The position numbers were made by a program, and so were the translations under genes. Positions 23,260 through 30,972 of a stretch of 64,000 nucleotides of DNA are shown in pieces. Under the pieces are notes generated by a model. That model was not told where the DNA came from, did not search any database, and worked only from the letters and a program-made list of their open reading frames with translations. Every line of letters begins with the position of its first letter. Position 1 is the stretch's first letter. This DNA comes from Myxococcus sp. RHSTA-1-4 (GTDB lineage: Bacteria > Myxococcota > Myxococcia > Myxococcales > Myxococcaceae), in assembly GCF_020037125.1 (NCBI RefSeq), contig NZ_JAIQDG010000002.1:62001-126000 (forward strand), given 5' to 3'.

Positions 23260-23618
23260 TGCAGCTCAAGCATCCATTCCACATCGACCGGCGGGGACGC
23301 ACCGCCGCGGCCGACACGGACGAGGAGCACCTGAGGGACCTCATCGAGCAGGTGCTCTTCACCGCGCCCGGGGAGCGGGTCAACCGCCCCACCTTCGGCA
23401 GCGGCCTGGGGCAGCTCGCGTTCGCACCCAACAGCGAGGCGCTGGCCGCGGCGGCGCAGGTGGGGGTGCAGGCGGCACTGCTGCAGTGGTTGGGGGACCG
23501 CATCCAGGTGGAGGCCGTGCAGGTGCGGAGCGAGGAGTCCACGGTGCGGGTGACGGTCCAGTGCATCGTCCGGCGCACCCTGCAGCGCCGGCTCATGACA
23601 TTCACCCGCGAGGTCTGA
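23259..23618 (+). CDS. Baseplate wedge protein gp25 / GPW family
   Basis: A 119-residue gp25/gpW-type wedge protein (Afp9/Pvc9), which starts sheath assembly at the baseplate. Family text: HPFHIDRRGRTAAADTDEEHLRDLIEQVLFT is the N-terminal region, followed by PGERVNRPTFGSGLGQLAF, the near-invariant gp25 core containing the EPR-like loop (here GERVNRPTFG). Length is typical. It overlaps the PAAR-like gene by one base and is followed by the large wedge protein two bases later. Confidence 0.9.
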   Translation: MQLKHPFHIDRRGRTAAADTDEEHLRDLIEQVLFTAPGERVNRPTFGSGLGQLAFAPNSEALAAAAQVGVQAALLQWLGDRIQVEAVQVRSEESTVRVTVQCIVRRTLQRRLMTFTREV

Positions 23619-23619
23619 G

Positions 23620-26097
23620 ATGGGGACGCAGTACCGCTGCGACAATGCCCGACGCCGCCAGCGCCTCGCCGACCCGGCGGCCCCGGTCAACGGCATCGAC
23701 TACCTCGAGGTGCTGGACGCCCGCGCCGCCGCCGTGCCCACCGCGCGCCAGCGCACGCTGCTGGTGCGCTGCTTCAAGCCCGTGGCCGCGCTCAGCGAGG
23801 CAAACGTCCGCATCTCCGGAGGCGTGCGCATCCAGTCCATCCAGGTGGGGTGGGCACGCCCCGCTCCGGCCGTGCCGGCGGACAGGACCACCGAGGCCGA
23901 GCGGACCTTCTTCCAGTCGCTCCCCGACGCCGCCAACGTCCTGGTGGTGCGGACGGACTCCCCGGGGGACTTCTCCCGCTACCGGTTGTCCCTCTCGGCC
24001 AGCGGCTTCGACCCGAAGAGCCGCGAGGTGGACTTCTCCTTCAAGGTGGAGAGCCCCAGCGAGTTCGACTGCCGGGTGGATGGGGCTCCCGCCGCCGCGC
24101 CCGCGCCCGCGCTGCACATCGACTACCTGGCCAAGGACTACGCCAGCTTCCGCCAGTTGATGCTGGACCGGCTGGCGGTGGTGACGCCGGACTGGACGGA
24201 GCGCAACCCCGCGGACCTCGGCATGGCCCTGGTGGAGGTGCTGGCCTACGCCGCGGACCGCCTCAGCTACTACCAGGATGCGGTGGCCACCGAGGCCTAC
24301 CTGGCCACCGCGCGCAGGCGCGTCTCGGTGCGGCGGCACGCGCGGCTGCTGGACTACGTCGTCCACGAGGGCTGCAACGCGCGCGCGTGGGTGCGGCTGA
24401 CGGTGGAGGAGGGCGTGGACGGGCGCACGCTCCCGGCCGGAGCCGTCCTGCTGACCCGCGTGGACGCCCCCCGCGGCCCGCTGGCCTACGAGAAGCTGGA
24501 GGAGTCACTCCATGCCGGCGCGCAAGTTTTCGAGACGATGGCGCCGCTGAAGCTCCACGCCGTGCACAACGAGCTGCGCTTCCACGCCTGGGGTGGGGAC
24601 CGCTGCCTGCTGCTGACCGGCGCCACCGAGGCGACCTTCGTGGACCCGGCGGCCCGGCTGAAACTGGAGGCCGGTGACGTGCTGGTGCTCGGCCAGGTGC
24701 GCGGCCCCCGGACGGGCCTGGCGGTGGACGCGGACCCCACGCTGCGGCATGCGGTGCGCCTCACACACGTGGAGGCCACGCGGGACGAGCTCCTCGGCGT
24801 CGACGTGGTGAACGTCCGGTGGGCGGATGAGGACGCGCTGCCCTTCGACCTGGAGCTGGGCGAGGACGACGCGCCGGCCGCCGTGGCCTGGGGCAACGTG
24901 GTGCTGGTGGACCATGGTTACACCCCGCCCTCGGGGCAGGTGCTGCCGGCGCTCCCCTCCACGGGGCGCTACCGGCCCGTGCTGGAGTGGGGCCCCGTCA
25001 CCCGGCAGGGCCAGGTGAAGGACGCGGACCGTCAGCTCGTCCCCTTCGACGCGGGCGCCTCCGCCACCGCCGCCCTCCGCTGGGCGGTGGAGGATGCCCG
25101 GCCCGTCATCTTCCTCGAGGACGAGGAGGCGCCGGAGCGGCGGTGGCTGGCCGTGAGTGACTTGCTGGAGAGCGACCGCTTCTCCCCCCACTTCGTCGTC
25201 GAGTCCGAGGAGGACGGCAGCGCCTTCCTGCGCTTCGGGGACGGCATCATGGGACGCAAGCCGCAGGGGGGGCTGCTGGCCCGCTACCGCGTGGGCAATG
25301 GGCGCATGGGCAACGTGGGCGCGGAGACGCTGGCCCACGTCGTCCTGCACCCCACCGACGGGACGCTCAACGCCACCCTCCAGGGCATCCTCGACGTGTC
25401 CAACCCGCTGCCCGCCGTGGGCGGCGTGGACCCGGAGTCGCTCGAGCACGTCCGGCAGAACGCGCCCTACGCCTTCCGGCGCCACGAGCGCGCCGTCACC
25501 GCGGAGGACTTCGCGGCGGCCGCCGAGCGCCACCCGGAGGTGCAGAAGGCCGTGGCCACCCGGCGCTGGACGGGGAGCTGGCCCACCCTCTACGTCACGG
25601 TGGACCGCTATGGGGGGCGCCCGGTGGACGACGCCTTCCGGGAGGAGCTGCGCGACTTCCTGGAGCGCTTCCGCCTGGCCGGGCACGACCTGGAGATCGC
25701 CGCGCCCATCTTCGCGCCGCTGGACATCGGGCTGACGGTGGGCGTGGCGCCGGGACACTTCCGCGGCGACGTCAAGGCCGCGCTGCTCGAGGTCTTCAGC
25801 AGCGGAGAGCTGCCCGGCGGCCGGCGCGGTTTCTTCCACCCGGACCACTTCACCTTCGGCCAGTCCGTGTATCTCAGCCAGCTCGTCCATGCGGCCATGC
25901 GGGTGCCGGGCGTGGCCTGGGTGGACACCAGCGAGCGCGCGCCGCTGCGCCGCTTCCAGCGCTTCGGTCAGGCGAGCAACCGGGAGCTGGAGACCGGCGG
26001 CATCCGCGTGAAGTCGTTGGAGATCATCCGCCTGGACAACGACCCGAGCCAGCCTGAAAACGGCAAGCTGGAGTTCCACCTGGAGGGGGGCCTGTGA
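23620..26097 (+). CDS. Baseplate wedge protein, gpJ / gp6-like (Afp11-type)
   Basis: An 825-residue putative baseplate assembly protein. The first 150 residues are a variable N-terminal domain; the gpJ-like core starts near IDYLAKDYASFRQLMLDRLA with NPADLGMALVEVLAYAADRL, then SYYQDAVATEAYLATARRR and the LLDY(V)VHEGCNARAWVRL block. The C-terminal part has FGDGIMGRKP, NVGAETL, RHERAVTAEDFAAAAERHP and the gp6-type RRFQRFGQASNRELETGGI ending. Gp6-type proteins form the iris ring of the baseplate that changes shape when the sheath fires. It follows gp25 by one base and is coupled to the next gpJ-like gene by GTGA. Confidence 0.9.
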   Translation: MGTQYRCDNARRRQRLADPAAPVNGIDYLEVLDARAAAVPTARQRTLLVRCFKPVAALSEANVRISGGVRIQSIQVGWARPAPAVPADRTTEAERTFFQSLPDAANVLVVRTDSPGDFSRYRLSLSASGFDPKSREVDFSFKVESPSEFDCRVDGAPAAAPAPALHIDYLAKDYASFRQLMLDRLAVVTPDWTERNPADLGMALVEVLAYAADRLSYYQDAVATEAYLATARRRVSVRRHARLLDYVVHEGCNARAWVRLTVEEGVDGRTLPAGAVLLTRVDAPRGPLAYEKLEESLHAGAQVFETMAPLKLHAVHNELRFHAWGGDRCLLLTGATEATFVDPAARLKLEAGDVLVLGQVRGPRTGLAVDADPTLRHAVRLTHVEATRDELLGVDVVNVRWADEDALPFDLELGEDDAPAAVAWGNVVLVDHGYTPPSGQVLPALPSTGRYRPVLEWGPVTRQGQVKDADRQLVPFDAGASATAALRWAVEDARPVIFLEDEEAPERRWLAVSDLLESDRFSPHFVVESEEDGSAFLRFGDGIMGRKPQGGLLARYRVGNGRMGNVGAETLAHVVLHPTDGTLNATLQGILDVSNPLPAVGGVDPESLEHVRQNAPYAFRRHERAVTAEDFAAAAERHPEVQKAVATRRWTGSWPTLYVTVDRYGGRPVDDAFREELRDFLERFRLAGHDLEIAAPIFAPLDIGLTVGVAPGHFRGDVKAALLEVFSSGELPGGRRGFFHPDHFTFGQSVYLSQLVHAAMRVPGVAWVDTSERAPLRRFQRFGQASNRELETGGIRVKSLEIIRLDNDPSQPENGKLEFHLEGGL

Positions 26098-28913
26098 GCG
26101 CGAGCACGCTGGACGCGGCGCACGAAGGAAGCTCCACCGGCGAGGCCGCCACGCCCTCGCGCCAGAACGCGCCCGGCCGCCCGGCGCTCGAGTACCGCAT
26201 CGGCACCCACGCGCAGTTCCTCCAGCGCATGCTGGCGCGGCTGCCACACGTCAGCCCCGGGGCGGGTGACGCCGCGGGGACGCGGCCCCTGGCGGCGCTC
26301 ACCACCCGCACCCTGGACGACCCGTCCATCGGGTTGCTGGATGCGTGGGCCACGGTGCTGGACGTGCTGACCTTCTACCAGGAGCGCATCGCCAACGAGG
26401 GCTACCTGCGCACGGCCACCGAGCGCCGCTCCGTGCTGCAGCTGGCGCGCGCCATCGGCTACGAGCTCAACCCGGGCGTGGCCGCGAGCACCTGGCTGGC
26501 CTTCATGCTGGAAGAGGCCGTGGGCTCGCCCACGAGCGCCAGGGTGCCTCGGGGCACGAAGGTGCAGAGCCTGCCGGGGCAGGGGGAGCTGCCGCAGACC
26601 TTCGAGACGTCCGACGAGCTCGACGCGCGCGTGGAGTGGAACACGCTGCGCCCCCGCCTCACCCAGCCGCAGCTCCTGCGGGCCCAGGGCGACAAGCTCT
26701 ACCTGGAGGGGCTGGACGGGACGCGGGTGGCCGCCGGCCACATCGTCTTCTCGGGTACGGCCACGAAGCTGAACCCGGGGGACCAGCTGCTGGTGCGCAC
26801 CCCCACCGGCGCCGTCACCGTGCGCGTGCGCGGCGTGGCGGTGGATGCGAAGGCGGGCACCACCGTGGCGGAGCTGGCGGAGACGAAGCGGGTGCCTCCG
26901 CTGTCCCCGCCGCCGCCGCCGATGGGGAAGGTGGACCTGGAGCCCCTGCCTCTCACCCCGGCGACGGTGAAGGAGCGAATCCTCCAGCGCCGCTGGCGCG
27001 AGTCGGACCTGTCCTCCTTCATGAGGGTGCAGCGCTGGAAGCCGGAGGAGCTGCTCCAGCAGGTGGCCACGCTGCCCGCCGCCGAGGTCGCCACCGGCGT
27101 GCCCGACACGGGGGAGACGGAGATATACGTCTTCCGCCAGCGCCTGGGCTTCTTCGGGCACAACGCGCCCGCCTACACGAAGCACCATGAGCCGTTCCCC
27201 GACTGGGACGCTGGCGGCGGGACGACCGTCTGGACCCGCTCGAAGCGCACCGAGGTGTACTCCGCGACGCTCGGCGCGGACGTCTTCCTCGAGCGTGGCG
27301 TCCCCGAAGTGCTTCCGGGGACATGGGTATACGTCCAGAGCACCCCGGCGGCCTCGGGCCTCTTCAAGGTGGCGGACGTGGTGGAGTCCTCCCTGGCCGA
27401 CTTCGCACTGAGCGGCCGGGCCACGGGCCTGTCGCTGAGGAACCCGGACGGGACGGCCCTGCCCTCGGACGTGACGAAGCGGCCCGCCTTCCAACTGCGG
27501 CAGAGCGTGGCCTTCGTGCAGAGCGAGCGGCTGCGCGAGGCCGCCCTCCCCGTCACCGAGGCGCTGGAGGAGGGGGTGGTGGCTCCGGGGGGCAAGCGCA
27601 GCGTGCAGGGCGTGCTGCGGCTGAGCCTGGAGCGCATGGTGCTGGGCCTGAAGGCGGGGCAGGCGGTGGTGGTGACGGGGGAGGAGGTGGCGGGCTCTCC
27701 GGGTGTGCGCACCGGGGTGACGCGCAGCGAGACGGCCGTGCTGGCGGACGTGGAGCACGCGGGAGGCAGCACCACGCTCATCTTCCGCGGGCCGCTGGCG
27801 TACCGGTACGCGCGCGAGACGGTGACGGTGAACGCCAACGTCGTCGCCGCCACCCACGGGGAGACGGTGGAGCGCGAGGTGCTGGGCAGCGGAGACGGTG
27901 GGCGCGCCCACCAGCGCTTCACGCTGAAGAAGAAGCCGCTGACGTACGTGTCGGCGCCCACGCCCAGCGGCGCGGAGAGCACCCTGGAGGTGCGCGTGGA
28001 CGGCGTGGAGTGGACGGAGGTGCCGTCGCTGCACGGGCTGACGCCCGACAGCAAGGCCTACGTGGTGCGGATGGCGGACGACGGGACGGCGACGGTCCTC
28101 TTCGGCGACGGCCAGCAGGGCTCGCGCCTGCCCACGGGGACGGAGAACGTGGTGGCCCGCTACCGCGCCGGCCTCGGCCCCGCGGGCGAGGTGGACGCGG
28201 GCCGGCTCACGCTGCTGCTGTCCCGGCCCCTGGGCATCCGCTCGGTGGCCAACCCCGTGCCGGCCCTGGGCGCCGCCAACCCCGAGGGGCTGGACGACGC
28301 GCGCGCCAACGCTCCGCTGCGGGTGCTGACGTTGGAGCGCATCAGCTCCGTGCGCGACTACGAGGACTTCGCCCGCGCCTTCGCCGGCATCGGCAAGGCC
28401 CAGGCCACCGTGCTCTGGGGCGGCAACGGGCGCTTCGTGCACCTCACCGTGGCCGCCGCCAGCGGGGACTCCGTGCCGCGGATCTCGGCGCTCTACCAGA
28501 ACCTGATGGCCGCGCTGGCCGAGGCCAGCGGCGCGGCCCACGAGGTGCGCATGGATGGCTACGAGCCGCGCTTCTTCAAGGTGGATGCCGGGGTGGTGGT
28601 GGAGCGCCGCCGGGTGGCCGCCGAGGTGCTCGCGGAGGTGGAGGCCGCCCTCCAGGCGCACTTCTCGTACGCGCGGCGGGCCTTCGCCCAGCCCGTCACC
28701 GCCTCCGAGGTGCTCTCCGTGATGCAGGGCGTGCGCGGCGTCATCGCCGCCCACCTCACGGCGCTGCACCGGGTGGACCAGCCGGCGGCGGGAGGGCACG
28801 CGCTGCTGCCGGCGAGCCCGGCCCGCTGGGACGTGGGCCGGCGTGAGGTGCAGGCCGCGGAGCTGCTCCTCTTGCAGCCGGGAGGCGTCTCCCTGGTGGA
28901 GGTGGCGCCGTGA
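26094..28913 (+). CDS. Second large baseplate wedge protein, gpJ-like (Afp12-type)
   Basis: A 939-residue paralogue of the preceding protein: EYRIGTHAQFLQRMLARLP, LDAWATVLDVLTFYQERI, NEGYLRTATERRSVLQLARA and FGDGQQGSRLPTGTENV align in order with the matching blocks of the 825-residue protein, and VRDYEDFARAFAGIGKAQA corresponds to its gp6-type C-terminal domain. The middle carries an insertion of about 300 residues rich in beta strands. Two such wedge proteins (Afp11 and Afp12) form a heterodimer in eCIS baseplates. Start GTG at 26094 overlaps the upstream stop; its stop overlaps the next GTG. Confidence 0.88.
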   Translation: MSASTLDAAHEGSSTGEAATPSRQNAPGRPALEYRIGTHAQFLQRMLARLPHVSPGAGDAAGTRPLAALTTRTLDDPSIGLLDAWATVLDVLTFYQERIANEGYLRTATERRSVLQLARAIGYELNPGVAASTWLAFMLEEAVGSPTSARVPRGTKVQSLPGQGELPQTFETSDELDARVEWNTLRPRLTQPQLLRAQGDKLYLEGLDGTRVAAGHIVFSGTATKLNPGDQLLVRTPTGAVTVRVRGVAVDAKAGTTVAELAETKRVPPLSPPPPPMGKVDLEPLPLTPATVKERILQRRWRESDLSSFMRVQRWKPEELLQQVATLPAAEVATGVPDTGETEIYVFRQRLGFFGHNAPAYTKHHEPFPDWDAGGGTTVWTRSKRTEVYSATLGADVFLERGVPEVLPGTWVYVQSTPAASGLFKVADVVESSLADFALSGRATGLSLRNPDGTALPSDVTKRPAFQLRQSVAFVQSERLREAALPVTEALEEGVVAPGGKRSVQGVLRLSLERMVLGLKAGQAVVVTGEEVAGSPGVRTGVTRSETAVLADVEHAGGSTTLIFRGPLAYRYARETVTVNANVVAATHGETVEREVLGSGDGGRAHQRFTLKKKPLTYVSAPTPSGAESTLEVRVDGVEWTEVPSLHGLTPDSKAYVVRMADDGTATVLFGDGQQGSRLPTGTENVVARYRAGLGPAGEVDAGRLTLLLSRPLGIRSVANPVPALGAANPEGLDDARANAPLRVLTLERISSVRDYEDFARAFAGIGKAQATVLWGGNGRFVHLTVAAASGDSVPRISALYQNLMAALAEASGAAHEVRMDGYEPRFFKVDAGVVVERRRVAAEVLAEVEAALQAHFSYARRAFAQPVTASEVLSVMQGVRGVIAAHLTALHRVDQPAAGGHALLPASPARWDVGRREVQAAELLLLQPGGVSLVEVAP

Positions 28914-30958
28914 CGACGTCCCGACGCGAGCAACTGTACGCGCTGCTGCCCGGCTTCTACCGCCTGCGCGACGCGGCCCAGGGCGAGCCGCTGCGCGCGC
29001 TGCTGGCGGTGATGGAGGAGCAGCTCCGCGCCGTCGAGCAGGACATCACCACGCTGCACGACAACTGGTTCATCGAGACGTGCGAGGAGTGGGTCGTCCC
29101 GTACATTGGCGAGCTGCTGGGCGTGCGCAGCAGCCTGCACCCGGTGAACCCGGGCACCTACAGCCAGCGCGCCTACGTGGCCAACACGCTGGCCTACCGG
29201 CGCCGCAAGGGCACTGCCGCGGTGATGGAGCAGCTCGCCCAGGACGTGACGGGGTGGCCGGCCCGCGCGGTGGAGTACTTCCAGCGGCTGGCCATCACCC
29301 AGCACCTGAGCCACCCCCGGCCGGGCAACGTCGCACTGGCCTCGGTGCGCGACAGCGCCCCGCTGGAGCTGCTCGGCGGCCCCTTCGACCCGGTGCCGCA
29401 CACGGTGGAGGTGCGCCGGGCGGAGTCAGGGCGGGGACGCTACAATCTGCCCAGCGTGGGGCTCCTGTTGTGGCGCCTGGAGGCGTACCCCGTGGAGGAG
29501 GCCCCGGCCACCCCGGTGGCGGGCGTCCCCGGCGGCTTTCGCTTCAGCCAGCTCGGGCACGACCTGCCCCTCTTCAACCCCGCTACCGCCGAGGCGGACA
29601 TCTCCCACCTGGCCTCGGAGGAGAACGTGGCCGGGCCGCTGCGCCGCCGCGCGCTGGACGCGGAGCTGGTGGCGCGCCAGCAGGGCCTCGCGCCGCGGAG
29701 CGGCTACTTCGACGTGGACCAGCCGGTGTTCCAGGTGCTGCGCGACGGCGTGCCGGTGCCCCTCTCCGAGCTCGCCATCAGCAACCTCGCGCAGTGGCGC
29801 GTGCCGCCCGCGGGCCGGGTGGCGGTGGATCCGGTGCTGGGGCGCATCGCCTTCCCGGCGGAGCCGGGCCAGCGGGTGACGGTGAGCTACCACTACGGCT
29901 TCAGCGCCGACGTGGGCGGCGGCATGTACGACCGGAGCCAGGAGGTGCGGGACGGCGGCACGCCGGTGCGGGTGCAGGGCGGCGGTACGAAGCTCCAGGA
30001 CGCGCTCGCCGCCTGGGTGGCGGCGGGACGCCAGCCTACCGTCCTCGAGATTGCCGACAACGAGGCCTACACGGTGGCGGACGTGAGCGTGCCCGGGGTG
30101 GCGGCCACGGCCGGGGTGCCTTCGCTGGAGATTCGCGCGGCCGATGGCAAGCGCCCGCTCCTGCGGCTCTCCGCGCCCTGGGCGCTGACGCTGGCCGAAG
30201 CGTCCTGGCTGCGCCTCAGCGGATTGCTCGTCTCGGGACAGGGGCTGGAGGTGGAGGCCACCGGAGACGCGGTGCTGGAGCTGCGGCACTGCACGCTGGT
30301 GCCGGGGTTCTCCCTGGGAGGGGACGGGCAGCCGGTGACACCCGAGGCGCTCAGCGTGAGCTCGGCTGGCGGCGCGGGGCGGCTGGAGCTGCGCCTGGTC
30401 CGGTGCATCAGCGGCCGCCTGTCGCTGCCCCGCTCGGCGGACGCCACGACGGTGGTGGTTCGGGACAGCATCCTCGACGGCGCGGGAGGCGCGGCGCACG
30501 TGCTGTCCGCGGGCACCGCCGACCTCGAGCGCACCACCGTCTTCGGGAGCACGGACGTGGTGGTGCTCGAGGCGAGCGACACGCTCTTCACCGGCGCCGT
30601 CACCGTGCAGCGCCTGCAGCTGGGCTGCGTGCGCTTCAGCTACGTGCCTCCTGGTTCCATTGTCCCCCGTTCGTACCGCTGCCAGCCGGAGCTGGCGTCG
30701 CGGGGTGTGCCGGAGGCGGAGCAGCCGGCGGTGTGGGCCCGGCTGAGGCCCTCCTTCGTCTCGACGCGCTATGGGCAGCCCGGCTACGCGCAGCTCGAGC
30801 AGGGCTGCCCGGACGCGCTGCGCCGGGGCGCCAGCAACGAGAGTGAGATGGGCGTCTTCCAGTACCTCTTGCAGCCGCAGCGCGAGGCCAACCTGCGCGC
30901 GGCGCTGGAGGAGTACCAGCCCGTGGGGCTCGAAGCGGGCATCTTCTACGTCACCTGA
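28910..30958 (+). CDS. Tail protein I-like N-terminal domain fused to a beta-solenoid
   Basis: A 682-residue protein. The first 300 residues resemble gpI-type baseplate proteins: LYALLPGFYRLRDAAQGEPL, VMEEQLRAVEQDITTLHDNW, YIGELLGVRS and AYVANTLAYRRRKGTAAVME, the last being the most conserved part. From about residue 370 to 600 the sequence turns into short repeating hydrophobic strands (WLRLSGLLVSGQGLEVE, AVLELRHCTLVPGFSL, RLELRLVRCISGRLSLP, ATTVVVRDSILDGAGG) typical of a right-handed beta-helix. gpI anchors tail fibres, so this fusion may be baseplate plus short fibre. GTG at 28910 overlaps the previous stop. The next gene starts after 14 bases with its own ribosome binding site. Confidence 0.82.
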   Translation: MTTSRREQLYALLPGFYRLRDAAQGEPLRALLAVMEEQLRAVEQDITTLHDNWFIETCEEWVVPYIGELLGVRSSLHPVNPGTYSQRAYVANTLAYRRRKGTAAVMEQLAQDVTGWPARAVEYFQRLAITQHLSHPRPGNVALASVRDSAPLELLGGPFDPVPHTVEVRRAESGRGRYNLPSVGLLLWRLEAYPVEEAPATPVAGVPGGFRFSQLGHDLPLFNPATAEADISHLASEENVAGPLRRRALDAELVARQQGLAPRSGYFDVDQPVFQVLRDGVPVPLSELAISNLAQWRVPPAGRVAVDPVLGRIAFPAEPGQRVTVSYHYGFSADVGGGMYDRSQEVRDGGTPVRVQGGGTKLQDALAAWVAAGRQPTVLEIADNEAYTVADVSVPGVAATAGVPSLEIRAADGKRPLLRLSAPWALTLAEASWLRLSGLLVSGQGLEVEATGDAVLELRHCTLVPGFSLGGDGQPVTPEALSVSSAGGAGRLELRLVRCISGRLSLPRSADATTVVVRDSILDGAGGAAHVLSAGTADLERTTVFGSTDVVVLEASDTLFTGAVTVQRLQLGCVRFSYVPPGSIVPRSYRCQPELASRGVPEAEQPAVWARLRPSFVSTRYGQPGYAQLEQGCPDALRRGASNESEMGVFQYLLQPQREANLRAALEEYQPVGLEAGIFYVT

Positions 30959-30972
30959 GGGAGAGTCACCGG

